A stretch of DNA of 64,000 bases from Amycolatopsis australiensis (GTDB lineage: Bacteria > Actinomycetota > Actinomycetes > Mycobacteriales > Pseudonocardiaceae), in NCBI RefSeq assembly GCF_900119165.1, contig NZ_FPJG01000006.1, positions 2,852,001 through 2,916,000 on the forward strand, given 5' to 3'. The number at the start of each line of letters is the position of its first letter. Position 1 is the stretch's first letter. The notes beneath the pieces are model-generated. The model ran no database searches. It had not been told where the DNA came from and saw only the letters and a list, made by a program, of their open reading frames with translations. Made by a program: the position numbers and the translations under genes. Positions 8,863 to 17,747 of this stretch are shown here, one piece after another.

Positions 8863-9666
8863 TCACATGCCCATGCCGCCGTCGACCGGCAGGCCGGCGC
8901 CGGTGACGAAGCGGGCGGCGTCGGAAGCCAGGAACACGACGGCGTCGGCCATGTCGGTGACCTCGCCGAGCCGTCCGGCCGGGGTCTGCCCGACCACCGC
9001 GCCGATCGCGTCCTCGACGCTGGGGAACAGGCCCAGCCGGACGACGTCGGTGGCGAGCTGGTTGCCCATCTCGGTCGGCACCAGGCCGGGGTAGACGCAG
9101 TTGACGCGCACGCCGTAGCCGAGCTTCCCGGCCTCCATCGCGGCCACGCGGGTCAGGCGGTCGACCGCGGACTTCGTCGCGGAGTAGCCGGCGATGCCGG
9201 GGAAGGCGATGGTCGCGGCGACCGACGCGATGTTGACCACCGCGCCGCCGTGCCCGGCCGCGCCGCCCGGGCGCATCGCGCGGAACGCGTGCTTGATGCC
9301 CAGCGCCGTGCCCAGCACGTTGACGTCCAGCATGCGCCGCACGTCGGCCGGGTCGAGGTCGGCGACCAGTCCCGAGATCTCGACGCCGGCGTTGTTCACG
9401 ACGATGTCCAGGCCGCCGAGCTCGGCGAGCGTGGCGGTCACGGCCTGCTCCCAGCTCGCGTCGTCGGTCACGTCGAGCGGGACGAACGCGGCGGTCGCGC
9501 CGGTCTGCTTCAGCGCGTCGGCGGTCGCGCGGCCCAGGTCCTCCCGGATGTCGGCGATCACCACCGCCGCGCCGGCCTTGGCCAGCGCCTCCGCCATGCC
9601 GGCGCCGAGACCGCGCGCGCCGCCGGTGACCAGCGCCGCGCGCCCGGACAGGTCGTATCCACCCAT
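8863..9666 (-). CDS. Short-chain dehydrogenase/reductase (SDR)
   Basis: A classical SDR of 267 residues: TGGARGLG cofactor loop near residue 15, NNAG near 95, catalytic Ser in NIASVAATIAF, and YSATK with the Tyr/Lys pair near 165. The C-terminus VTGAGLPVDGGMGM is typical. AAGGAGGAG lies 7 nt before the ATG at 9666, so I prefer it to the ATG two codons upstream. It is the first gene of the operon running on through the DUF5938-type gene and the acyl-CoA ligase. Its promoter region contains the tandem repeat 9713-9750. Confidence 0.9.
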   Translation of the reverse strand: MGGYDLSGRAALVTGGARGLGAGMAEALAKAGAAVVIADIREDLGRATADALKQTGATAAFVPLDVTDDASWEQAVTATLAELGGLDIVVNNAGVEISGLVADLDPADVRRMLDVNVLGTALGIKHAFRAMRPGGAAGHGGAVVNIASVAATIAFPGIAGYSATKSAVDRLTRVAAMEAGKLGYGVRVNCVYPGLVPTEMGNQLATDVVRLGLFPSVEDAIGAVVGQTPAGRLGEVTDMADAVVFLASDAARFVTGAGLPVDGGMGM

Positions 9667-9712
9667 GTGCATCTCCTCCTTGAGACGGCCGGGCCACAGC
9701 ATCGGCCAAGTT

Positions 9713-9750
9713 CTGGACAGTCGTCAAGACTTTCTTGGACACTCGTCAAG
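9713..9750. promoter_or_regulatory. Tandem operator between SDR operon and TetR gene
   Basis: Two 16-bp direct repeats, CTGGACAGTCGTCAAG (9713-9728) and TTGGACACTCGTCAAG (9735-9750), are spaced 22 bp apart, two helical turns. On the minus strand each reads TTGACGA-type, and the proximal one could double as a -35 box for the SDR operon. This is a likely TetR binding site. Confidence 0.55.
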
Positions 9751-9808
9751 GAAAAGTTGGTCAAGTGCCCGATAGACTGATCCCCGGCAACCCAGGAAGC
9801 GACGGACG

Positions 9809-10447
9809 GTGCAGGTGACAGAGGCGAAGGAACGGACCCGGGACCGGATCTCACGCCGCCAGGTCGACAAGTTCGAGCAGCGGCGCGCGCAGCTGGCCGA
9901 GTCGGCGCTGCAGACGCTGGCCGAGCTCGGCTACGCGCGGACCAGCCTGCGGGAGATCGCGCAGAACTCGGAGTTCTCGCACGGCGTGCTGCACTACTAC
10001 TTCGCCGACAAGGTCGAGCTGCTGACCCACTGCGTGCGGCGGTTCGAGGAAGTGTGCGTCACCCGATACGACGAAATCGTCGCCCGGGCGCGGACGGCGG
10101 AGGAGCTGGAACGGGAGTTCGCGGCGGCGATGGCCGCGACGCTGCGCACCGACGCCAAGATGCACCGGCTCTGGTACGACCTGCGCAACCAGAGCCTGTT
10201 CGAGGAGTCTTTCCGCGCCGACGTGCTCGAGATCGACCGGCGCCGCGAGGAGATGATCCACCACGTCGTCGCGCGCTACGCGGAGCTGGCCGAAAGTGCC
10301 GAGGACGTGCCGCAGCAGGTGGCGTACGCGCTGCTCGACGGCTTGTTCCAGCAGGCGCTGCTGCGGCACCTGGCCGGCGCGGAGGACGCCGCGGCCGGGC
10401 TGGAACGCCAGGTCCCGCCGGTGCTGGCGCGGCTCGTCGCGCGCTAG
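9809..10447 (+). CDS. TetR family transcriptional regulator
   Basis: The 212-residue protein has an N-terminal helix-turn-helix, TSLREIAQNSEFSHGVLHYYF, at about residues 46-66, in the canonical TetR position. It has a helical ligand-binding C-terminal domain. The start is GTG 9809 or GTG 9815; neither has a clear Shine-Dalgarno site. It stands divergent from the SDR/DUF5938/ligase operon with the tandem repeat in between, the usual arrangement for a local repressor responding to a pathway metabolite, often an acyl-CoA. The ligand is unknown. Confidence 0.85.
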   Translation: MQVTEAKERTRDRISRRQVDKFEQRRAQLAESALQTLAELGYARTSLREIAQNSEFSHGVLHYYFADKVELLTHCVRRFEEVCVTRYDEIVARARTAEELEREFAAAMAATLRTDAKMHRLWYDLRNQSLFEESFRADVLEIDRRREEMIHHVVARYAELAESAEDVPQQVAYALLDGLFQQALLRHLAGAEDAAAGLERQVPPVLARLVAR

Positions 10448-10611
10448 GGGCCCAGGCGTTCGTGCGGGGTTCGCGGGGCGGGCACGACGAACGCGATCGC
10501 CGTCGCCAGCATCCCGGCGAACAGGGACAGGTGCGCGGCGGCCGGCACGGCACTGACCAGGAACAGCCGCAGCGACCCCGAGATCAGCAGGCGCCACATC
10601 TTCGGGCTCAT
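10444..10611 (-). CDS. Small membrane protein, 55 residues, unknown function
   Basis: A short frame starts ATGAGCCCGAAGATG at 10611 and ends TAG at 10444-10446, where its stop overlaps the stop of the convergent TetR gene. The product begins MSPKMWRLLISGSL and contains two hydrophobic stretches (about residues 14-27 and 31-45) ending in a PAPRTPHERLGP tail. Its codons are G/C-ending almost throughout, like the neighbouring genes. No good ribosome-binding site is visible. I do not recognise a family. Confidence 0.45.
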   Translation of the reverse strand: MSPKMWRLLISGSLRLFLVSAVPAAAHLSLFAGMLATAIAFVVPAPRTPHERLGP

Positions 10612-10813
10612 GATCAACAAGTACCCGCCGGGCGGCGGTGGTCACGCCACGATCACCCGCCAGGGTGGCGGCTCCGGGGGTGCCACCGGTGGAAACGAGC
10701 GTGTGCGTCGCCGCGGAATGGTTTCTCCGGTTTCCGGTTCCGTCGCGGAGGAAACCGCGGGATAACGATCCGTTTGGCCGTCCCTCGATCGGCTGGACAT
10801 CGGCGGCGGCGCT

Positions 10814-10827
10814 GACCAACATTGGTC
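10814..10827. promoter_or_regulatory. Palindrome upstream of the 317-residue unknown gene
   Basis: GACCAACATTGGTC has 6-bp arms around a CA centre and ends 27 bp before the GTG start at 10855. It could be a regulator site. The rest of the 10612-10854 gap shows only a weak hairpin (CGGTTTCC with GGAAACCG around 10727-10760). Confidence 0.3.
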
Positions 10828-10854
10828 CCCGGCGAGAATGGCGAGGGAGGAACG

Positions 10855-11808
10855 GTGGACCTCAGTGCGGCGGACGTGGTCGAGGAACTGAAGGTCCTGC
10901 GCAAAGGGAGGGGAATTTTCAGCACACCGCTCGCTGATCGCGTCGGTCCCGCTTTGCGGGCCGCATTCGGCATTTTCGGAGATGACGACAGCACGGCGGT
11001 GCGGCGTAAGCTCACCGACGGGCTGCGGCCGCTGGTCGAGTCGCTCCCGGAGGACCTGAAGATCGCGCTGCTGGCGGCGTTCGCGCTGGACGAGCGGGCG
11101 CGCAAGCCGTTCTACCAGGAACGGGTGCACTGGGCGGCGCGCACGCTCGACCGCGACGACCGGACCGTCCGGCGGCGCATCGACGAAGGAATCGAACACG
11201 TCGCGGCGATGGCCGTCTCGGCCGGTGAACCGCTTTCCCGATCGCGCTTTCCGAGCCGCGGCTGGCACACCGAAGAACTGCGCGTCACGCTCGCACTCGA
11301 CCGGCCGGTGCCCGAGGCGTTCGAATTCCGCCGAGTGGTCGCCGACGCCGACGAAATCGCCGAACTGGACCTGGCACTGACGCTCACCGCGCCCGGAGAT
11401 CCGGTCGGCGAATCCGATCTGGAGGTCGACGTGTTCCACGGCGGCGTGCTCGCCGGCCGGGTGATGGAGTCGAGTGACCGGATCGGGCTGGCGTTGCGGC
11501 TGCCGGCGCCGTTGCGCCGCGGCGAGCGCCGCGACCTCGGCCTGCGGTTCCGGGCGAACCTGCGCGAACCGCACTACGTCTGCGTCCCGCGTCACCCGTG
11601 CGAGGTGTTCGACCTGCACGTCCGGTTCGGCGACCGGGTGCCGGGCCGGATCGTCCGGCTCGACAAGGCGTCCCAGGAGGACACGGCCACGCTGCGGGGC
11701 CCGGTCCTGGAGCCCGACGGCGCGGGGGAGGTGCACGTCCGGTTCCGGGATCTGGCGCCGGGCTTCGCCTACGGGATCCGGTGGCAGCCGGGAGTGACCG
11801 CCGGGTAA
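10855..11808 (+). CDS. Unknown 317-residue protein
   Basis: GTG 10855 is preceded by GGGAGGAAC at good spacing; the frame extends upstream without another convincing start. The product is soluble, with no signal peptide or membrane helix. The first 120 residues are helical and charged (MDLSAADVVEELKVLRKGRG, ... RTVRRRIDEGIEHVAAMAV), recalling a small regulatory or HTH-like module. The remaining 190 residues are rich in beta-type sequence, with LRFRANLREPHYVCVPRHPC near 240. I do not recognise a characterised family. It stands alone before the sigma factor gene. Confidence 0.6.
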   Translation: MDLSAADVVEELKVLRKGRGIFSTPLADRVGPALRAAFGIFGDDDSTAVRRKLTDGLRPLVESLPEDLKIALLAAFALDERARKPFYQERVHWAARTLDRDDRTVRRRIDEGIEHVAAMAVSAGEPLSRSRFPSRGWHTEELRVTLALDRPVPEAFEFRRVVADADEIAELDLALTLTAPGDPVGESDLEVDVFHGGVLAGRVMESSDRIGLALRLPAPLRRGERRDLGLRFRANLREPHYVCVPRHPCEVFDLHVRFGDRVPGRIVRLDKASQEDTATLRGPVLEPDGAGEVHVRFRDLAPGFAYGIRWQPGVTAG

Positions 11809-11861
11809 CTCCCGTGGCATGTCGCCGGTTAACGGACAATATCTGGACAACACCCACGCGG

Positions 11862-11875
11862 CTGCAACGTTGCAG
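11862..11875. promoter_or_regulatory. Perfect 14-bp palindrome upstream of sigma factor gene
   Basis: CTGCAACGTTGCAG is its own reverse complement and lies 122 bp before the sigma factor start. Nearby are two GGACAA words (11834 and 11845 regions) and GTCCATTGTGGAC at 11940-11952. It may be a regulator site or a small hairpin. Confidence 0.3.
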
Positions 11876-11997
11876 GTCAGCGCCTCGATTACTCCGGATG
11901 TCGGACCGGAACCGGCCGAACCGTCCCCGGACCCGTGTGGTCCATTGTGGACAGCGGTGCGCCCCGGCGGTCCGGTGGACGAGGCGAGGAGGGACCT

Positions 11998-12636
11998 GTG
12001 GAAACCATGACGGCGGAGACGGCGGTCGACGGCTACGTCGTGCTCGACGAGCTGCCGCGGCCGGACGGCAAGCTGACGAAGGAGCAGCTCGACCCGGTCG
12101 TGGCCGCGGCGCGCACCGGCGACCCGGACGCCGTCCAGGCGCTGCTGCGGCTGATCAAGCCGACCGTCGTGCGCTACTGCCGGGCCCGGATCGGCGGCCG
12201 CGACCTGTCGTACCTGTCGGCCGACGACGTCGCCCAGGAGGTCTGCCTGGCCGTGCTGAAGGTGCTGCCGGGCTACCAGGACCGCGGCGGCTCGTTCCTG
12301 TACCTCGTGCGCGCGATCGCCGCGAACAAGGTCGCCGACGCCTTCCGCTCGGTGGCGCGCGACCGGTCGAAGCCGGTGCCGGAGCTGCCGGACCGCCCGC
12401 TCGGCGGCAACGAGCCGGAGAGCCACGTGCTCGACCTGGACCTCGGTGCCCGGCTGGGCCGGCTCATGGCGTCGCTGCCGCCGCTGCACCAGGAGATCCT
12501 GTCGCTGCGGATCGTCGTGGGCCTCTCGGCGAACGAGACGGCGGAGGCGCTGGGCATCTCGGCGGGCAACGTCCGCATCACGCAGTACCGCGCGCTGGCG
12601 AAGCTGCGTGGCATGATCCCGGACGGCGGGCTCTGA
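11998..12636 (+). CDS. ECF RNA polymerase sigma factor (ShbA/SigD-like)
   Basis: GTG 11998 follows GAGGAGGGACCT; an ATG lies three codons later. The 212-residue protein has sigma region 2 with YLSADDVAQEVCLAVLKVLPGY at about residues 75-97, and region 4 with LPPLHQEILSLRIVVGLSANETAEALG and NVRITQYRALAKLR near the end. The overall form is that of ShbA/SigD-type factors, which in Streptomyces help transcribe hrdB. The role here is inferred only from resemblance. No anti-sigma gene is attached. The next gene, tail to tail and 18 bp away, encodes a related sigma factor. Confidence 0.85.
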   Translation: METMTAETAVDGYVVLDELPRPDGKLTKEQLDPVVAAARTGDPDAVQALLRLIKPTVVRYCRARIGGRDLSYLSADDVAQEVCLAVLKVLPGYQDRGGSFLYLVRAIAANKVADAFRSVARDRSKPVPELPDRPLGGNEPESHVLDLDLGARLGRLMASLPPLHQEILSLRIVVGLSANETAEALGISAGNVRITQYRALAKLRGMIPDGGL

Positions 12637-12654
12637 CGGTCACTGCGGCGCGGC

Positions 12655-13167
12655 TCAGCCGGCGACCACCTTCCGCAGCTGGCTGAGCGCCCGGTGCTGG
12701 GCGACGCGCACCGCGCCGGGCGTCGAGCCGACCGCGGCCGCCGTCTCCTCCGCCGACAGGCCGACCACCACGCGCAGGACCACGATCTCCCGCTGCTTCT
12801 CCGGCAGCCTGCGCAGCAGCTGCGCCATGCGCTCGTTCAGCTCGCGGCGCAGCGCGTGGTGCTCGGGGTCGGTCGACCAGTCGGGTTCATCGGGCAGCTC
12901 GGCCGCCGGCTCGTCCCACTGCCGCGCGGCCGCCTTGCGGGCCGCGGCGACCTTCTGCCGGGCGATGCCGCAGACGAAGTTCGGGAACGGCCGGTCCGGC
13001 GGACGGCGGGGCAACGCCTTGAGCAGCGCGACGCAGACGTCCTGCGCGACGTCGTCCGCCGAGCGCCAGGTGCCGTCGCCGGTGCCGAGGCGGGCCCGGC
13101 AGTACCGCACCACCAGTGGCCGTGCCGCGGCCAGCAACCGGTCCGGAGCTTCCTCTGCGGTCGTCAT
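12655..13167 (-). CDS. ECF RNA polymerase sigma factor, second ShbA/SigD-like paralogue
   Basis: A shorter 170-residue sigma factor with ATG at 13167 behind GGAGGGG. It shares VVRYCRARLG, SADDVAQDVCVALLKALP (region 2) and LRVVVGLSAEETAAAVGSTPGAVRVAQHRALSQLRKVV (region 4, split for listing) with the neighbour at 11998, so the pair looks like an old duplication. It lacks the 40-residue N-terminal leader of the other copy. The frame stays open upstream to 13857 only as antisense of the TetR gene. TTTCCGCGGAAA at 13205-13216 lies in its upstream region. Confidence 0.85.
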   Translation of the reverse strand: MTTAEEAPDRLLAAARPLVVRYCRARLGTGDGTWRSADDVAQDVCVALLKALPRRPPDRPFPNFVCGIARQKVAAARKAAARQWDEPAAELPDEPDWSTDPEHHALRRELNERMAQLLRRLPEKQREIVVLRVVVGLSAEETAAAVGSTPGAVRVAQHRALSQLRKVVAG

Positions 13168-13350
13168 GGCTTCCCCTCCGCTGCGTCCGGCAGGGGCTAC
13201 CCGTTTTCCGCGGAAATCGATCCGCGGCGCGGCGATTCCCGGGGAATTCCGGGGTAATCGTGTGCCCGGCGTCGATCCCGAGGTCAATCCGCCGGATGAC
13301 CTACGGCTTCCGGCGGATCGGACACCTGTCCGGTTGGCTACGCTGGCGGT

Positions 13351-13905
13351 GTGACGCCGATGCGAGCCGACGCCGAACAGAACCGGGAGCGGATCCTGGA
13401 CGCCGCGCGCACCGCGCTCAAGGCGTCCAGCGCCGCCTCCCTGCAGTCGATCGCGAAGGCGGCCGGGGTCGGGCAGGGCACGCTGTACCGGCATTTCCCC
13501 AGCCGCGAGGCACTGCTGCTCGCCGTCTACCGGCACGACGTCGGCAAGCTGATCGACGCCGCGCCCGCGTTGCTCGCCCGGCACCCGCCCGCGGAGGCAC
13601 TGCGGCGGTGGTTCGAGCAGCTCGCGGCGTACGGGCGCATCAAGCACGGCGTCGCCGACGCCGTCGAAGCCGCGACGCGCGCCGACCTCTCCGGCGAGTT
13701 CTACGAGCCGGTGCGCGCGGCGATCACGCTGCTGCTCGACGCCGGGAAGACCGCGGGCTCGGTGCGGCCGGACGTCGACGCCGAAGACGTCCTGCAGCTG
13801 GTGAGCTTCCTCTGGCGGTCCGACTTCGGGGCGGACCGGAAGGCGCGGACCGCGCATCTGCTGACCCTGGTGCTGGACGGGCTGAAACCGCCGCGGCGCG
13901 GGTGA
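13351..13905 (+). CDS. TetR family transcriptional regulator
   Basis: The 184-residue protein has the TetR helix-turn-helix ASLQSIAKAAGVGQGTLYRHFPSREALLLAVY at about residues 30-60 (split for listing), and a C-terminal domain of the SBP_bac/TetR_C type with a LRRWFEQLAAYGRIKHG segment. GTG 13351 and ATG 13360 are both possible starts. No Shine-Dalgarno site is visible, and TACGCT at 13339 lies at the distance expected of a -10 box for a leaderless transcript. The regulated target is not obvious: the left neighbour is a sigma gene and the right neighbour converges. Confidence 0.82.
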   Translation: MTPMRADAEQNRERILDAARTALKASSAASLQSIAKAAGVGQGTLYRHFPSREALLLAVYRHDVGKLIDAAPALLARHPPAEALRRWFEQLAAYGRIKHGVADAVEAATRADLSGEFYEPVRAAITLLLDAGKTAGSVRPDVDAEDVLQLVSFLWRSDFGADRKARTAHLLTLVLDGLKPPRRG

Positions 13906-14271
13906 TCAAGGCGCCTGCTGCCGGAACGCGTCCAGCACGCGGCGCTCCTTCTTGGTCGGCCGTCCGGCGCCGCGGTCGCGCCGGGCGACCGGGATCGCCG
14001 TCTCCGGTGGCGGCTTCGGCGTCCGGTCGACGAAGCACGTCGCCGCGTCCGCCGCGCCCACGCGCTTCTGGATCACCCGGACGACGTCGAGGATCCGGGT
14101 CGTCCCGCCGACGCGCAGGCGGACTTCGTCACCCGGCACCACGGTCGTCGCGGGTTTCGCCGGCTTGTCGTTGACGCGCACGTGACCGCCGCGGCACGCC
14201 GCCGCGGCGTCCGGGCGGGTCTTCGTCAGCCGGACCGCCCAGAGCCAGCGGTCCACTCGGGTCGACTCCAC
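13906..14271 (-). CDS. S4-domain RNA-binding protein (Hsp15/RqcP-like)
   Basis: The 121-residue protein starts GTG at 14271 with VESTRVDRWLWAVRLTKTRPDA, the usual opening of actinobacterial S4 proteins of the Hsp15 type. The S4 RNA-binding loop continues through GGHVRVNDKPAKPATTVVPGDEV at residues 30-52 (split for listing). The C-terminus is basic (RRDRGAGRPTKKERRVLDAF). Family members bind rRNA or stalled 50S-peptidyl-tRNA complexes. Its stop directly abuts the TetR stop. Confidence 0.82.
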   Translation of the reverse strand: MESTRVDRWLWAVRLTKTRPDAAAACRGGHVRVNDKPAKPATTVVPGDEVRLRVGGTTRILDVVRVIQKRVGAADAATCFVDRTPKPPPETAIPVARRDRGAGRPTKKERRVLDAFRQQAP

Positions 14272-14361
14272 AATCGTCCATGATGGCCCATTCGGCGGCA
14301 CGGCCGCGCCACCCCGGCGGGTTACTCGCGGGTAAATGTCGACTTGTCTGCACCGCACGGT

Positions 14362-16031
<1,670 letters not shown>

Positions 16032-16034
16032 CCC

Positions 16035-16080
16035 GTCGTGAGCGGGAAACCGGGTCAGAACACTGTTTCCCGCTCACGAC
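16035..16080. terminator. Inverted repeat between convergent genes (REP-like copy 2)
   Basis: GTCGTGAGCGGGAAAC (16035-16050) pairs perfectly over 16 bp with GTTTCCCGCTCACGAC (16065-16080). It begins 4 nt after the cholesterol oxidase stop, and the right arm contains the TGA stop of the AhpD-like gene. It is a probable bidirectional terminator and belongs to the same element family as 552-599 and 38531-38570. Confidence 0.7.
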
Positions 16081-16559
16081 CGGTGGGACGGCAGGACGCA
16101 GACGGTGTCGAGCCCCAGGACGTGGTTCAGCCGGCCGAACGCCAGCCACGCGCCGAGGCTCATGCTCAGCTCCACGATCTCCCGCTGCGTGTAGTGCGCG
16201 GACATCCGCTGCCAGAACTCGTCGTCGAGGTGGTGGTGGTCGAGGGCGTACCGCTCGGCGTACTCGGCCGCCAGGCGCGTCCGCTCGTCGAACCGGCCGG
16301 TCGTGCGCCAGTCGGCGACGGCGTCGGCGAACTCCGGCTCGACCTTGACGCCGTCGCGCTCGGTGCGCCAGTCGAGGCAGAACACGCAGCCGTTGATCTG
16401 CGCGATGCGCAGCCGCGCGGCTTCGAACTCCCGCAGTCCCAGCGTCGTGTGCTCGTACACGGCCAGCGAGAACCGGGAAGCGGCGATCCCGATGCCGGGC
16501 ACCATTTCGCCCCAGACGTACCCGATCGGGTCCTTGCCCTCGGGGATGTCGATGTTCAC
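16074..16559 (-). CDS. Carboxymuconolactone decarboxylase/AhpD family protein
   Basis: The 161-residue protein begins GTG at 16559 (VNIDIPEGKDPIGYVWGEM) behind GGAGG. RIAQINGCVFCLDWRTE at about residues 50-66 has the C-x2-C pair (CVFC) and nearby acidic residues of the AhpD-like disulfide reductase/decarboxylase fold. It is all helical and has no signal peptide. Its start overlaps the upstream dehydrogenase stop by 4 bp (GTGA), so the two are translationally coupled. The role may be peroxide or thiol handling or an uncharacterised reaction; the neighbourhood of a peroxide-producing oxidase is suggestive only. Confidence 0.82.
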   Translation of the reverse strand: MNIDIPEGKDPIGYVWGEMVPGIGIAASRFSLAVYEHTTLGLREFEAARLRIAQINGCVFCLDWRTERDGVKVEPEFADAVADWRTTGRFDERTRLAAEYAERYALDHHHLDDEFWQRMSAHYTQREIVELSMSLGAWLAFGRLNHVLGLDTVCVLPSHRS

Positions 16560-17632
16560 GGACGCCTCCTGCCGAGCCTGCCCACCGCCGGGCGCAGCGG
16601 GACGTCGAGCGCGTCGTAGAGGCCGGGTTCCGCCGCGGCGAGCCAGTCGATGGCCCCGACGAGCCGGCCGACGGCGGTGGCGTTGCCGCCCGCGGACCGG
16701 TTTTCGCCCTCGTCGCTCGCCTCGACCGTGACCTCGATGCGCGGCCGGCCTTCGATGATCACGCGGTGCGCGCCGTCGCCGCTGGGCGGTGCCGGCCAGT
16801 CCGGCGCGCACGACGGGTGGATCCGGGTGACGTGCTCGACGACGATCCGCGGTTCGCCGCCGACGAGGCCCTGCACCTCGAACCGCACCGCGCCCTGCGT
16901 GCCGCGCTCGAACTCGCCCATGGTGCGGGTGGTCACGGTTTCGGCGAGGGGACGGCGATCGAGCGTCTCGCGCAGCTCGCCGACCTCGACGCCGAGGCCG
17001 CGCGCGATCAGCCGGACCTGGCCGCCCCAGACCATCGACGGCACGCCGGGCATGAGCATCGGCGGGTCGTAGTCCATCGGCCGGCCCATGCCGACCAGGT
17101 TCCGGACGGAGTCGGGCTGCTCGTAGGTCGAGTAGTCGAAGATCTCCTGGCAGCGGACGACGTCGACGTCGGTGCCGAGCCCGCTGACCAGCAGCGGCAG
17201 CACGTCGTTGCCCCAGCCGGGGTCGACGCCGGAGACGAACAGCGAGCCGCCGCCCGCCCGCACGGCGGCCAGTACCGGGTCCCGCAGCTCGGGTGGCGCG
17301 TTGCGCTGGTCGTAGAGCGGGTAGAGCGCCGGGGTCACGACCACCGCGCCCGCCCGGACCCCGCGGACGACGTCGGCGAACGCGTCGTCGAACCGGACGT
17401 CGCCCGAAGCGGCGTACACGATCGCGCGCGGACCGGCCGCGAGCACCGCGTCGACGTCGTCGGTGGCGGTCACGCCGAGTTCGCCGGTGCCGGCCAGCGC
17501 ACCGGCGTCCTTGCCCACCTTCGCCGGGTCGTGGACGAGCACCGCGGTCAGCTCCAGCGCCGGATGGGCGTCGACGGCCCGGACGGCCGCGCGCCCGACG
17601 TTGCCCGTGCCCCACACCACTGTGGCGATCAT
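16556..17632 (-). CDS. NAD(P)H-dependent amine dehydrogenase/DapB-like oxidoreductase
   Basis: A 358-residue protein starting MIATVVWGTGNVGRAAVRAV, a Rossmann fold with GTGNVG. It then resembles the dihydropicolinate reductase-like/2,4-diaminopentanoate dehydrogenase group that is abundant in actinobacteria (SGVDPGWGNDVLPLLVSGLG near 145, FDYSTYEQPDSVRNLVGMG near 175). Many relatives lie among lipid and steroid genes and have no proven substrate. It is coupled to the AhpD-like gene and diverges from ilvD with 115 bp between starts. Confidence 0.78.
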   Translation of the reverse strand: MIATVVWGTGNVGRAAVRAVDAHPALELTAVLVHDPAKVGKDAGALAGTGELGVTATDDVDAVLAAGPRAIVYAASGDVRFDDAFADVVRGVRAGAVVVTPALYPLYDQRNAPPELRDPVLAAVRAGGGSLFVSGVDPGWGNDVLPLLVSGLGTDVDVVRCQEIFDYSTYEQPDSVRNLVGMGRPMDYDPPMLMPGVPSMVWGGQVRLIARGLGVEVGELRETLDRRPLAETVTTRTMGEFERGTQGAVRFEVQGLVGGEPRIVVEHVTRIHPSCAPDWPAPPSGDGAHRVIIEGRPRIEVTVEASDEGENRSAGGNATAVGRLVGAIDWLAAAEPGLYDALDVPLRPAVGRLGRRRP

Positions 17633-17747
17633 GGCCCGAGTCTTCGCCGGTTCGCCGGGGCCCCGGAAGGGAATCGTTCCGGCCAGCGGACCGCGCGGAC
17701 GTTGGTAGGATCCCGGTGCAGCCGAACGTAGCAAGCGGAGGTCTGCC

